A stretch of 64,000 nucleotides of DNA from Hormiphora californensis (lineage: Eukaryota > Ctenophora > Tentaculata > Cydippida > Pleurobrachiidae), in contig CM035361.1 of assembly GCA_020137815.1 (NCBI GenBank), positions 2,021,489-2,085,488 of the forward strand, written 5' to 3'. Each line of letters opens with the position of its first letter. The first letter of the stretch is position 1. The notes beneath the pieces were generated by a model. The model had not been told where the DNA came from, did no database searches, and saw only the letters and a list, made by a program, of their open reading frames with translations. The position numbers and the translations under genes were made by a program. Shown piece after piece: positions 1 through 12,751 of this stretch.

Positions 1-639
1 ATAATTCTAACGGAGCATGCGGCTATGCACTAAAATATACGAATAAAAGGATTTAGACTACATCCACTAAAACTAAATCATGGAAACTTTTAACTCAAGG
101 GCGTAGTCTACAAACAACTCCCCGATTGTCCCATTCAACAACCAGTACCTGGGATGAAAGGGGGGAATACATTACATGCAAGGAACAAAGAATGACCAGC
201 CAAATAAAGAGAGGACCAGCTGCACAGCTCCTCCTGAATACACCCAATCCCCAAACATAGCTCTCTTTTAATATAGAGTACCGGCCTCTCACACACGTAC
301 CCTGCTTAGATAGATAGAGAGAGAAATGGAGAGGGAGACAGATAGGATCAGAGAAAGAGAGAGAGAGAGATATATATCAAAAAGCAGAGCGACGAAGGTG
401 GAGGAATAAAAGGAGGGGAGGATGATCAAGAGAACGGCTCTCCTGTAAACACACCAAGGAGACTGGGAAGGGGTGAGAGATGCCATGAAAGATCTGCATC
501 TCAATAGAGAGGGGGTTGGAGGAGTATTCTCAGCTAGGCTGATGAATTGGACTTTCTTATACACACACAGAGAGCAGCTGTGCAGCTGCTTTCCCCCCTG
601 ATTTACACACAACAGCTTCTTCTCCAATATCATTATATA
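1..639. other. Intergenic, no gene recognised
   Basis: I see no exon chain here. The stretch has short GA-rich runs near 315-372 and a purine-rich segment. Open frames on the minus strand are short and unlike any family I know. Confidence 0.4.
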
Positions 640-1175
640 TCAACATGTGTTATTGGGCAGTTTGCTAAACAAAAGCTTTCCTGACGAGATAGTGGAAAAC
701 AAATAATAATAAAGACTGGCTGAATAGATTGCTGCCTGTTGGTCAAGGAAGGGGTTTCCACTTTCCCGGTTTCAAATTGAAGAATCCCAGCCCAAATTGT
801 TGAGTTACTCAGCAAAGTCCAACAGTATACTTATAGTCCTGCCTAAATTACTGGTACTCCATATACTTCGCGAAGCTTCGCCTTAAATATATCAACTGGG
901 GCTCAACATGTGTTATTGGACAGTTTGCTAAACAACAGCTTTCCTGAGTTTCTGACGAGATAGTGGAGTACAAATAATAAAGAAATGAGTGATCCTTTCG
1001 GTCAAGGATGGGGTTTATAAATATAATCGAACGGATGATGGATATGCCAATCTAAAGATTCCAAGCCCCCCCCCCCCCCCCCCCCCCCCTGTTGAGTAAC
1101 TCAACAAAGTCCAACAGTATACTTCTATCTAAATTACTACTGCGTATACCATAAATATATCAACTGGGGCTCTAA
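640..1175 (+). repeat. Direct duplication of about 265 bp
   Basis: Two copies lie head to tail. Both begin with ACATGTGTTATTGG followed by CAGTTTGCTAAACAA, at about 642 and 906, and both end with a TGTTGAGT(T/A)ACTCA block followed by AAAGTCCAACAGTATACTT, at about 799 and 1090. The second copy carries a poly-C run of about 24 bases at 1067-1089. No coding function is visible. Confidence 0.75.
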
Positions 1176-1647
1176 CTAAAATGCCGTGACGTGCAGAAAC
1201 TATCGGGGAATATATTGTGTAACAACTACTCTCTCTGTGTCAAACAATTGACAAAAGGAGCTGGGGTACATGCAGTATGAGCTATACTTCATGTACAGCT
1301 CCTAGTCCTACCTCATGCAGTAGGTTACGACCCCCGCATAGACTACTATACAGGATGGTGTAATAACCTACTATAGTAAGCTTGGGAGTTGTGTGGAAAC
1401 TGCAGTGGAAACTGCAGCTATTGGAAATGGATCAGATATTAAACAAAAATAATGGTTTATATAGTGGCCAACGTTCATCAAACATAACAATAAAATGCCT
1501 GAGAGGGATTAGATCACTAATTTTGATTCTGTTCGTTGAAAACTATTTAAAGTATGGATATTTCATGTTTCAAATAGCTTTCTATGACTCATCGATGATT
1601 TCATCTAGAAAGTTTGCATATACTTTGCATGTATCTCTAGGGATCAC

Positions 1648-1732
1648 TGTCTGGCGGCACCAACCCGATCTAAGCACATTCTCTCCCACCCCTTACTCAA
1701 CAAGTTAAAACGGGGTCTGGCGACGCCAGACA
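1648..1732. repeat. TCTGGCG short inverted-repeat element, copy 1
   Basis: Begins TGTCTGGCGGCACC and ends GGGTCTGGCGACGCCAGACA, with a core around GATCTAAGCACATTCTC. It belongs to a dispersed family seen again at 4771-4855, 5706-5775, 6769-6825, 23363-23432 and 60550-60592. Confidence 0.65.
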
Positions 1733-2295
1733 AAGGGATCACGAGTACCAAAAGAGATCAAAAGTGATCCATCTTGATATCAATGGTGTCACACTACCAG
1801 TACCACATCACGGTCACTACCACGTCACGGTCAGTGGTCACTACCATGATACTACCATGATACTACCACAACAACTTACCAAATTAGGCACTGCGTTGTA
1901 TCTCACGAAAAGTATACTTCATGTACCTCCTAGTCCTACCTCATGCCATGCAGTAGGTTACGACCCCCGCATACCGTAGACTACTAATACAGGACTACTA
2001 ATACAGGATGGTGTAATAACCTAATAGCAAGCTTGGAAGTTGTGTGGAAACTAAAGCTACTGGAAATGGAGATATTAAACAAAACGAATGGTTTATATAG
2101 TGTCATCAAATACAAATTAAAAACGACAGAAGTTTTTAAGGTTGTTTTTAATTTGTATAAACTGCTCGCCGGCTAACCCCGTGCTAGAGCTCTCTGTTGA
2201 TCTCGGACCAAGGGACAGGATATCTATCTTGTCATCAATCTACTAAACTCGCTATAGTGTCATCAAATATAACAATAAAATGCGTGGGAGGGATT

Positions 2296-2370
2296 AGATC
2301 ACTTGATTAGATCACTTGATTAGATCACTTGATTAGATCACTTGATTAGATCACATTGATTAGATCACTT
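2296..2370 (+). repeat. 13-bp tandem repeat
   Basis: About six copies of TGATTAGATCACT lie directly before the LINE fragment. Copy A of the surrounding duplication has only one unit at the matching place, so the array expanded after or during duplication. Confidence 0.8.
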
Positions 2371-3122
2371 GATTCTTTTCGTATATTTATCGGATATTTA
2401 TCCAACGGAGTGTAGTGGAACGGATGGTAAAACTCTTGGTGTTCTTTTGGATCATAATCTGACAATGGAGAGGCAGGTCAACAACGTTCGGAAACAGTGT
2501 GGCTTGGTGTTGAGGAATCTCTGGCAACTGAACAAATGTTTCGATGTTTCAACGAAGATTATGCTAGTGAAGCAGTTGGTGATATCTAAGATTGATTACA
2601 GTAACATACTGTATTCAGTATTGTGGACTACCTAAAAAGATCTTGGATGGGCTCCAGAAAGTTCTCAATTCCTGTATTCGCTTCATCTATAACCTCCGTG
2701 GGCACCAGGAAGACTACATGGATTTCTTCCGGCAGTGCCATATTCTTCCGATCACTCAAAGACTTACTTTCAAAGCTTGCTTAATAGCCTACAAGATAGT
2801 CAGCGGTACAGCACCGGAATACCTTCAAGATTTGGTACCTCTTGATGATTGTTGGGGAGCATCTAGAACTACACGGATGACAGGAGTTCTTGATCCCTAC
2901 AGGCTCAAACACCCTAAGATGTCCAGTATCAATGCTAACTCAAAGCTAAGACGGAGGAGGATATCTGTGTTCCTGCCAACGGTATGGAATGACCTTCCCT
3001 TCCAACTAAGATCTATTCCTAATGTGGACACCTTCAAATCTCGGTTAAAGACTCATCTGTTCACTGTGGGCGCGCACAGACTGTTCATGCGTGATCATGT
3101 CCATAAGTGGGCAAGATTTTGA
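2369..3122 (+). pseudogene. Frameshifted C-terminal reverse-transcriptase remnant
   Basis: Two overlapping frames (2369-2635 and 2592-3122) together match the last 230 or so residues of the LINE ORF2 at 29693-32671. The catalytic palm (YADD) is absent because of 5' truncation. Reading continues into a foldback insertion at 3070, which removes the native C-terminus. No function is expected. Confidence 0.88.
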
Positions 3123-3838
3123 TCAAGTCACGCAGACTGTTCAAGCTTGATCATCTGATCAAGCTTGGACAGTAAAAACTGAAACCTATTCATATCAAAG
3201 CGAAAACCACTGTGATACCCGGCTAATTTTAATACTCTGAATCACGTAAGCTAGTTTTCAAATCCGTCAGAGGTCAGGAAAGTGTTCTAATTGGGCATAA
3301 TTGGGTCTAATTGACCCCACATAAAACTTGTCACCTGGAAATAATAGACGCTTATGTGAGGGCACTTTTCCGACTAATTTTGATACGCTGAATCACATAA
3401 ACAACTTATCCACGCCCCCAGAGGTCGGGAAAGTGTCTTAATTGAGTATAATTGGATCTAATTGACCTTAATTGCTCAATTAGGGCATTTCCCGACCTCT
3501 GGGGGCTTGGAAAAGTTGCTTATGTGATTCAGCGTATCAAAATTAGTCGGAAAAGTGCCCTCGTGTCATTTCCAGGTGACAAGTTGCAATTGGGGTCAAT
3601 TAGACCCAATTATGCCCAATTAGGACACTTTCCCGACCTCCGAAGGATTTGAAAACTAGCTTACGTGATTCAGAGTATCAAAATTAGTCGGGTACAGTGG
3701 TTTTTGCTTTGATATGAATAAGTTTCAGTTTTTACTGTCCAAGCTTGATCAGATGATCAAGCTTGAACAGTCTGCGTGACTTGATCAAAATCTTGCCCAC
3801 TTATGGACATGATCACGCATGAACAGTCTGTGCGCGCC
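3070..3838. mobile_element. Foldback element inserted in the LINE
   Basis: The two halves are reverse complements over more than 350 bp each. The outer ends are GCGCGCACAGACTG and CAGTCTGTGCGCGC. The direct repeat CTGTGG flanks it at 3064-3069 and 3839-3844. Removing the element restores continuity of the LINE 3' end. It has no ORF, so it would be non-autonomous. The superfamily is not clear. Confidence 0.85.
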
Positions 3839-4096
3839 CTGTGGCATTCGGCGAGGTTCCCACGGTTCTGGTATAGGTACTTGGCCGTGGGCAATTGGTG
3901 TCGTCCCTTTTATTTCATTTCGGCTTTCATTACCTAGTACCTTGTTTTCAAGCTGGTGTGAGTATAGAGTGTGTTAAATTTATATCGACAGGTTTATGAG
4001 ACCCGATTATTTTCTCAGTTACCATTACATAGTCACCTGTATTAGTCTACTTCAAACGTTTTTTTTCTACCCAGTGTTGTTTGTGTGAGAGCATTA

Positions 4097-4373
4097 GGGT
4101 CACCACACACCAAAGTTAAAATTAAAATTAAAATTTTGATTTTAAACCCGCACACACCAGCGGCCGTTAAAATTTCTCTCCCCATTCTAAAAGTAACAAT
4201 CTCACACACGATTTTGACGGTCGCGTTGGATGATAAAATTTTAACACGCCGTTAAAATCGCGCGCGAGATTGTTACTTTTAGAATGGGGGAGAGAAATTT
4301 TAACGGCCGCTGGTGTGTGCGGGTTTAAAATCAAAATTTTAATTTTAATTTTAACTTTGGTGTGTGGTGACCC
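4097..4373. mobile_element. Foldback MITE with TTA duplication
   Basis: Ends are GGGTCACCACACACC and its reverse complement, and the arms cover almost the whole 277 bp. TTA flanks both sides (4094-4096 and 4374-4376). Known PIF/Harbinger elements duplicate TWA, so that superfamily is a reasonable inference. It is nested in the LINE 3' UTR. Confidence 0.82.
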
Positions 4374-4578
4374 TTATATATTATCCCTAGGATATACCGC
4401 TCTGATGATTTGGCAGTTCAGTGTTAATTATATTACTCTGATACTGTTGAATATGGGCGGTATATAAGCTCCAGTTATTATTATTATTATTATTATTATT
4501 TCATGTTTTAAATAGTTTTCTATAACTCATCGATAATTTCATCTAGAAAGTTAGCATATACTTTAAGCATGTTATGTA

Positions 4579-4737
4579 CAGTCGGACCCCGATTTAGTGG
4601 CATCGTCGGGGGAAAGGGTTTTGTCCACTAAATCGGGGTGTTCACTAAATCGGGGTCAAATTTACTGTTAATTTCCTATATCGGGGGAAATTTATCCTGC
4701 CACTAAATCGGGGTGCCACTAAATCGGGGTCCGACTG
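4579..4737. mobile_element. Tc1/mariner-type MITE (CAGTCGGACCCCG ends)
   Basis: A 159-bp element has ends CAGTCGGACCCCGATTTAGT and its complement, flanked by TA. The end sequence and TA target fit the Tc1/mariner/pogo group. The matching site in copy A of the duplication (near 1630) lacks it, giving an internal empty site. A deleted relative lies at 34238-34313. Confidence 0.85.
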
Positions 4738-4770
4738 TATATATAACTATAAATCCCTAGGGATCACTCA

Positions 4771-4855
4771 TGTCTGGCGGCACCGACCTGATCTAAGCAC
4801 ACTCTCTCTCACCCCTTACTCAACAAGTTAAAACGGGGTCTGGCGACGCCAGACA
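4771..4855. repeat. TCTGGCG short inverted-repeat element, copy 2
   Basis: Homologous to copy 1 by segmental duplication, with the same GATCTAAGCACA core. Confidence 0.65.
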
Positions 4856-5025
4856 AAGGGATTACGAGTACCAAAAGAGATCAAAAGTGATCCATCTTGA
4901 TATCAATGGTGTCACACTACCAGTGGTAGTACCACGTCAGATCACAGTCACTACCATGTCACTACCATGATACTACCACAACAATTTACCAAATTAGGCA
5001 CTGCTTTGTATCCCACGAAAAGAAA

Positions 5026-6148
5026 ACACTAGAGCGCTGCAAGGTAAACTAGAGAGGTAAATGAGAAACGTACACAACCTAATTTTAAATGACGTCTCTA
5101 ATTTTAGCTACACTTAATTGAGTCATATGAGTCTGCCAGGGTATATTAAATTCTTTGAGACAACTTTAGCTGCAGCTTGAAGTTTTTTACAAAATGCATG
5201 GGTGACACAGTTGGTCGTTGAGAAAATCGGATGATGTGAAGATTTTGCATACAGCTCCAAAAATCATCCATGGACAAAGAGTGCAAAAAACGAAATCAAA
5301 AAAGATGATGAACGATATTTTCAAGTTCATTCTATTTATTTAAACAATGTAAAGACCAACAACTAATTCGTGAATGGTTTATTAATATATTTAAAGCTGT
5401 GAACAACTCACACCATGACACTAAAAAGCTTCAAAGGCTCATTTTCATTAGGGTGTTACAGTGTGAAAAGGCTTTCTTCGTTGGAAGTTGGGGAAAACCA
5501 TCCATGCAGCATATTTTCGTCATATGTATGCGACTCACACATTGTGAGGGTGTGGGCCCCCGGCCCCGGCTACTTGGAGTTGCACTCAGGGACTACTATA
5601 CAAATGCAATGTATGGAGAATGAGATGCTAAACAGCTAAAATTTGATCTAGGATAGTCTGTGGTCCACAGCGGTCATGCCATCGTATCATGGAACGTTTG
5701 GGATCTGTCTGGCGGCTGCCAGATCTTTTTGACTTTTAGGTGTGACTAAACAAGGGGTGATTCAACAAGCCAGACCCCGTTTGATTGAAATGGAAAAAGC
5801 GTTCGCGTTTGAGATCGAAGAAAAAGCCGAAATAAATTAGATTGGCGTGAGTCGATGCTGTAAAATTGATACACCCGTGTATTGATATTGGGGAAATTCA
5901 GGAGCTACCGGCCGATAGACAAATTCATAATCTTAAGAACTAACGTCAAGACGATCGGTAGGCCAATTCTCTGACAGTTTGCTAATTTTGAATATTCTAA
6001 TTTATAAATCAAAAAATGACAGTGTTTAGCAAGATATATATGTGCGTGTCTGTGGAACTGGAAAGGACAATTTGCCAGTGAAACATAGGTAGATAGCTTT
6101 CACTTGAACACTTGATTGCCTGAATGGTTCCTTTTCTCACTTAAAACC

Positions 6149-6150
<2 letters not shown>
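5026..6150. other. Intergenic, no gene recognised
   Basis: Apart from TCTGGCG element copy 3, I see no supported gene. Two overlapping open frames around 5400-5640 have no recognisable motif and no splice context. Confidence 0.4.
5706..5775. repeat. TCTGGCG short inverted-repeat element, copy 3
   Basis: Starts TGTCTGGCGGCTGCCAGA and ends with a CAACAAGCCAGACCCCG segment. More diverged than the others. Confidence 0.5.
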
Positions 6151-6536
<386 letters not shown>

Positions 6537-6768
6537 TCACAATAAAAGCTATATTTATTACCAACCACCAACATCAGAAACACCTTGGCGAATGCTGTGG
6601 AAAATGAAACAACACTCACAAGTTGAGCCATATTATGGCTGGAATATTGTAGTAAACGTTGGTGATGAGATTCGCGCGGCCCTAGTGTAGGGGTGACCAC
6701 TGACCGCGTCACCAATAGTAAACGGTACCCTAGTCCACTGTTTGGTGACACCTGAGTGAGATGACTGC

Positions 6769-6825
6769 TGTCTGGCGGCGCCAGACCACAATTTGTGTGC
6801 TCAGATGGGGTCGCGGCGCCAGACA
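6769..6825. repeat. TCTGGCG short inverted-repeat element, copy 4
   Basis: The cleanest copy: TGTCTGGCGGCGCCAGACC, then a core with GTGTGCTCAGATGGGG, then GGCGCCAGACA. Each end is itself a palindrome (CTGGCGGCGCCAG). Confidence 0.7.
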
Positions 6826-7059
6826 GGATGACTGAGATCGACGTCGCAACGGTACCCTAGTTAAGGAGATGCCAAAATATTTGACAACACCCACTTCTGA
6901 AACATCCTGCTTCTCCCCGGTGGTACTCTAATACTCTATCCCTTTATCTTGTCAAATTATAACTTCCATTTCATTGTTAAATTTGACATTTAAACCCCCA
7001 ATAACCATAACGCGTTGATATATATATATATCCCTGGTCCCCGTCCTTCTACACGACAG

Positions 7060-7804
7060 CACGTCGTCACGCTACACGCACTGGAGCACGTCACGTTACA
7101 CGCACTGCAGCACGTCACGTTACACGCACTGCAGCACGTCACGCTACACCCACTGCAGCACGTCGTCACGCACTGCAGCACGTCACGTTACACGCACTGC
7201 AGCACGTCACGTTACACGCACTGCAGCACGTCACGCTACACCCACTGCAGCACGTCGTCACGGCACGCTACACACACTGCAGCACGTCACGCACTGCAGC
7301 ACGTCATGCTACACGCACTGCAGCACGTCACGTTACACGCACTGCAGCACGTCACGTTACACGCACTGCAGCACGTCACGTCGTCACGCTACACGCACTG
7401 CAGCACGTCACGCTACACGCACTGCACGCTACACGCACTACAGCACGTCACGCTACACGCACTGCACGCTACAAGCACTAAAGCACGTCACGCACTGCAG
7501 CACGTCACGCTACACGCACTGCACGCTACAAGCACTACAGCACGTCACGCACTGCAGCACGTCACGCTACACGCACTGCAGCACGTCACGTTACACGCAC
7601 TACAGCATGTCACGCTACACGCACTGCAGCACGTCACGCTACACGCACGTCACGCTACAAGCACTACAGCACGTCACGCTACACGCACTACAGCATGTCA
7701 CGCTACACGCACTGCAGCACGTCACGCTACACGCACTGCAGCACGTCACGCTACACGCACTGCAGCACGTCACGCTACACGCACTACAGCACGTCACGCT
7801 ACAC
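7060..7804 (+). repeat. 24-bp minisatellite (first block)
   Basis: About 28 imperfect copies of a 24-bp unit containing CACGCTACACGCACTGCAG and GCACGT. Some units are shortened or contain an extra CGT. The array resumes at 10230-10262, so the 2.4-kb foldback between them was inserted into it. The HALQHVTL peptide frames are an artefact of the 24-bp period. Confidence 0.92.
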
Positions 7805-10229
7805 GGGGGGGTCTCATGTTGGTTTTGTTGTTTTTGTTGTTTTTGTTGGTACGCGAATTATGTACTAACAAACCACATATAGGTATACTACCAACAAACA
7901 CCAACAAAACCAACAAAACCAACAAAAGTTAGTTTTGTTAGTTTTGTTTGTTAGTTTTGTTGGTTTTGTTAGTACTAACAAAACTAACAAAATTAACAAA
8001 ACTAACAAAACATTTTGTTGGTTTTGTTTGTTAGTTTTGATGGTTCTGTTAGTACTAACAAAAACTAACAAAATTTTTTGTTAGTTTTGTTTGTTAGTTT
8101 TGTTTGTTAGTTTTGTTGAGATTTGTTAATGTTAAACTTAAAGTCTTGTTGACTCAACAAAACAACTAATCTCAACAAACTAACAAACCTCAACAAAACA
8201 ACAAATCTCAACAAACTAACAAATCTCGACACAACCAACAAATCTCAACAAAACAACAAATCTCAACAAACTAACAAATCTCAACTCAACCAAAAAATCT
8301 CAACAAAACAACAAATCTTAACAAAACAACAAATCTCAACAAACTAACAAATCTCAACAAACCAACAAATCTCAACAAAACAACAAATCTCAACAAACTA
8401 ACAAATCTCAACAAACTAACAAACCTCAACAAAACAACAAATCTCAACAAATCTCAACAAACTAACAAATCTCAATACAACCAAAAAATCTCAACAAAAC
8501 AACAAATCTTAACAAAACAACAAATCTCAACAAACTAACAAATCTCAACTCAACCAAAAAATCTCAACAAAACAACAAATCTTAACATTGAGATTTGTTA
8601 GTTTGTTGAGATTTGTTGTTTTGTTGAGGTTTGTTAGTTTGTTGAGATTTGTTAGTTTGTTGAGATTTGTTGTTTTGTTGAGATTTGTTGGTTTGTTGAG
8701 ATTTGTTAGTTTGTTGAGATTTGTTGTTTTGTTAATAACAAAACAACAAATCTCAACAAACTAACAAATCTCAACAAACCAACAAATCTCAACAAAACAA
8801 CAAATCTCAACAAACTAACAAATCTCAACAAACTAACAAACCTCAACAAAACAACAAATCTCAACAAACTAACAAATCTCAACACAACCAAAAAATCTCA
8901 ACAAAACAACAAATCTTAACAAAACAACAAATCTCAACAAACTAACAAATCTCAACAAACCAACAAATCTCAACAAAACAACAAATCTCAACAAACTAAC
9001 AAATCTCAACAAACTAACAAACCTCAACAAAACAACAAATCTCAACAAACTAACAAATCTCAACACAACCAAAAAATCTCAACAAAACAACAAATCTTAA
9101 CAAAACAACAAATCTCAACAAACTAACAAATCTCAACAAACCAACAAATCTCAACAAACTAACAAAACTCAATAAACTAACAAACCTCAACAAAACAACA
9201 AATTTCAACAAACTAACAAATCTCGACACAACCAACAAATCTCAACAAAACAACCAATCTCAACAAACTTACAAATATCAACACAACCAACAAATCTCAA
9301 CAAAACAAAAATCTCAACAAAACCACAAATCTCAACAAAACAAATCTCAACAAACCAACAAATCACAACAAAACAACAAATCTCAAGAAAACAAAAAATC
9401 TCAACAAAACCACAAATCTCTGTTGAGATTTGTTAGTTTGTTGAGATTTGTTGTTTTGTTGAGATTTGTTGGTTGTGTTGAGATTTGTTAGTTTGTTGAG
9501 ATTTGTTGTTTTGTTGAGATTTGTTGTTTTGTTGAGATTTGTTAGTTTGTTGAGATTTGTTGTTTTGTTGAGATTTGTTAGTTTGTTGAGATTTGTTATT
9601 TTGTTGAGATTTGTTGTATTGTTGAGATTTGTTGTTTTGTTGAGATTTGCCGGTTGTGTTGAGATTTGTTAGTTTGTTGAGATTTGTTGTTTTGTTGAGA
9701 TTTGTTGTTTTGTTGAGATTTGTTAGTTTGTTGAGATTTGTTGTTTTGTTGAGATTTGTTAGTTTGTTGAGATTTGTTATTTTGTTGAGATTTGTTGTAT
9801 TGTTGAGATTTGTTGTTTTGTTGAGATTTGCTGGTTGTGTTGAGATTTGTTAGTTTGTTGAGATTTGTTGTTTTGTTGAGATTTGTTGGTTGAGTTGAGA
9901 TTTGTTAGTTTGTTGAGATTTGTTAGTTGTGTTGAGATTTGTTGTTTTGTTGAGATTTGTTGGTTGTGTTGAGATTAGTTGGTTGTGTTGTGAAACAAAA
10001 CCAAGAAACTAACAAAACCAACAAAACCAACAAACAAAACCAACAAAATTAACAAACAAAACCAACAAACCCAACAAACAAAACCAACAAAATCAACAAA
10101 CAAAACAAACAAAATCAACAAACAAACAAAACCAACAAACAAAAGTTTTGTTATGTTTGTTTTGTTTGTTGGTGCCAAAAAAACGTCCATACTACCAACA
10201 ACCAACATGAGACCCCCCCCCCCCCCCCC
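7805..10229. mobile_element. 2.4-kb foldback built of 18-bp repeats
   Basis: The ends are inverted copies of GGGGTCTCATGTTGGTT, with poly-G/poly-C outermost. GCTACAC is duplicated at 7798-7804 and 10230-10236, and both flanks are the same 24-bp minisatellite. The interior is almost entirely an 18-bp unit of the type CTCAACAAACTAACAAAT. Its orientation flips near 8588, 8736, 9420 and 9990, and a higher-order period of about 181 bp is visible in 8706-9238 and 9466-9853. It has no coding capacity. Confidence 0.85.
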
Positions 10230-10262
10230 GCTACACGCACTGCAGCACGTCGTGACCTCACG

Positions 10263-10488
10263 CAAACCACTTCCGGTGTTAAGAGGTACGGGGTTTTCTA
10301 AGGCGGACCCAAAAAATTTCTGGAGTATTTACCCCGTACCTCTTTTATGAAACAAAGTTGAAAACTCAGCAAATGACGATTGAAAAGTCTTAAAAAATAA
10401 ATAAAACACACAAGAAGTTCAAGATGAAACTCTCAAATCACAGTCCCTCATCAACTGATGTTAATTAATTAATTAACTAACTAATTAA
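10263..10488. other. Intergenic and eEF1G 3' flank
   Basis: Between the minisatellite end and the eEF1G stop codon. It probably holds the eEF1G 3' UTR on the minus strand. A short inverted pair GAGGTACGGGG / CCCCGTACCTC lies at about 10281-10342. Confidence 0.4.
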
Positions 10489-12688
10489 TTAGTAGATGTG
10501 ATCCTTCTCAAATGGTTTTCCCTGCCAGTCATCGAAATCACCAGCGACCCACTTCTGGAAGAGTGCACGGTTCTCGGGTTTAGACATGTCCAGCCTCTCA
10601 GTGTCGTAGTGGACGATATCCGTGGTCCAGTTATCGTCCTCCTGAAATATAGGGAGATTGTTACTTTAACTAGTAGAGAGAGGGGTGAGATTGTTACTTT
10701 GACTAAGAGAAAGGGGATTGTTACTTTAAATAGGCAAAAGATCAGTTTGTAACTAGGAGACAGCATCTGGATTGATGAACTTCAGAGAACTGTATTATGT
10801 ATAGTGTATATTATACACTATACATAATACAGTGGGCTGAAAAATATATATTTCTAAAAAAGGTAGACTCTTACCATGAAGAACAGCTTGTCTCCTCGTC
10901 CCAGCCAGATTCCAGTGATGACCTGATCATTGGGCTCACCAAACACATACATCAGACCAAATGCATGCTTCTTCATGGTCTCGAGTCGCTGGTACATACC
11001 TGGGAGGGGGAGGGTGAAATAAAGGTCAGAAATAATAACGGCGGAGACGGATTCTATCATAACCGCCTGGTAAATTATCTGGCTATTTGTCATATTGAAT
11101 CTTGAATTATATGGATCTTTTAAATCACTAGCGCACCCACCGGGTGCGCCTCAAGTAAGGGGTTTCGACAACCCACCCGGCTTCACCGGGTGACCCTTTT
11201 TTGCCCATTTGACACCATTTTACTGTTGCCATGGCAACTGTATCGGTACCCACTACCCATGAAGACTGAACCGCTAAAAGTTGTTTGAAAATAATCACAA
11301 ACTCCCAAAAGTGTGAATAACAGCTTTACAGCTTTGGGCACATAAAGTGTTTTATGAAGGAGCAGTCTGTCGCGTAGAAACGCACTGAACGAACGGCCAT
11401 CACGACGTTCATCTCCAAATTATAATAGAGATTGAATACACGAACCTTTGTTATGTTCCAACCCTCCCTTTACATTTGTAAACACAGTCTAGCGAGGCAA
11501 ACTAACCTTTGACAAGATTGTTAGTCTTGTGGGTGACAGTCAACTCATCGTTGTATTTATAAGTTGCTGTCCAGACGCTCCATTCTCCATCAATAAAGTT
11601 CTCATCGAAGTATTTCATGATGTCCACAGTTTCCTCGTTCCAGTACATTCTGGTGGAAAGGGAGGGGGTTTGGAGGGGTTTAGAGTGGTTTGCAGGGGGT
11701 TTAGAGTGGTTTGTAGGGGGTTTAGAGTGGTTTTTAGAGGAATGAAAGGGGTGGTTTTAGTTGGATGGGAATGGGAGCTAAAAGAAGTTATAATTGTGAT
11801 GGAAGTCATGAAATGAATCTGAAAGTTGTTATGGGTAATCTCATTATTCAACTCACCGTTTGAAGGTGTCCATGTCCATTTTTGGCTTGGGCAGATCACT
11901 GAAGGGCTTCTTGGTCTCTTTCTTGGGAGCAGCGGGCTGTTCAGCGACAGGGGCAGCAGCCTGAGGAAGAGAGGGGGAATGGTGAGTCTGAGGAAGAGAG
12001 GGAATGGTGAACGGGGAGATAATATATATGGGTTTGAGGCAAAAAAACATGATTGCTTGATCAGTAACCACATAAACAAATGGCGAATAAAATGGTGTTG
12101 TTAATTAACTAACCTTGGGCTTGGCTTCCTGTTTTGGTTTCTGATCTGGTTTGGCCTTCTCTTGTTTAGCGGGTTTAGGGTGGTTGGCTGCGAATGCCTT
12201 AGCTGAAAGAGAGGAAGTGTTAGTATAATGAAAAGGAAACCCTTAGATACACATCCAAAATCAAGGGTACAGTAGTGTTCAACCACTTTAGCATTTAGTA
12301 GTGAGTGGCTCAGATCTATGGTTTGAGTTATTTTTTAACACCCTGTACCTACCATCGAACTGAGCAGGTTTGGTGCAGAGAGCAGTAGTACCAACAACTC
12401 GTGTAACCTCATCTTGGTTGATGATGGTGTTGAACCATCGGGTCACGTTGGTGTACTTAGATCGGGCAGACTCGTCAAGGATCTGTGGAGAGTAGTTGGG
12501 TGGTGAAAAGGGGAGGAAAGGAGAGAGAGAGCGGGTGATGCAGAAAGATCAATATGGTGAATGGGACAGAGGGAAAGAGAGTCTGACCGTTATTGAAAAG
12601 CAAACAGACAAGAATGTTCGAGAAGGGGTGGACGCTACATTAAAAGCCACGCACCTTACCGGAAAACCAAGTTCCTCCCGATATGAGC

Positions 12689-12751
<63 letters not shown>

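Larger units (their letters stand above)
2371..4500 (+). mobile_element. 5'-truncated LINE, same family as the element at 29-33 kb
   Basis: This is the 3' end of a non-LTR retrotransposon. Translation of 2400-3066 gives the end of the reverse-transcriptase ORF, with motifs [30 protein letters not shown] and NSKLRRRRISVFLPTVWNDL. The same motifs occur in near-identical form in the ORF at 29693-32671. A frameshift lies near 2620. The 3' UTR ends in GGCGGTATATAAG plus an (ATT)n tail at 4471-4500, matching the tail of the longer copy. Two foldback elements sit inside it (3070-3838 and 4097-4373). It is a dead fragment. Confidence 0.9.
1284..5025 (+). repeat. Segmental tandem duplication, second copy interrupted
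   Basis: Copy A spans about 1284-1907. Copy B starts at about 1911, stops at about 2370 and resumes at about 4500-5021. Shared landmarks include TACTTCATGTAC, GTAGGTTACGACCCCCGCAT, GTGTGGAAACT, ATTTCATCTAGAAAGTT and GATCCATCTTGATATCAATG. Copy B was broken by the LINE at 2371-4500 and by a TA-flanked MITE at 4579-4737. Nothing in it looks coding. Confidence 0.75.

Noticed and set aside
633-815. Minus-strand 60-codon frame
   Set aside because: It lies within a direct duplication, and the second copy does not keep the frame.
7060-7804. Possible CRISPR-like array
   Set aside because: The units are contiguous with no unique spacers, and the window is eukaryotic.
7015-7932. 305-codon frame of HALQHVTL repeats
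   Set aside because: The 24-bp minisatellite is divisible by three, so several frames remain open. No domain and no splice context.
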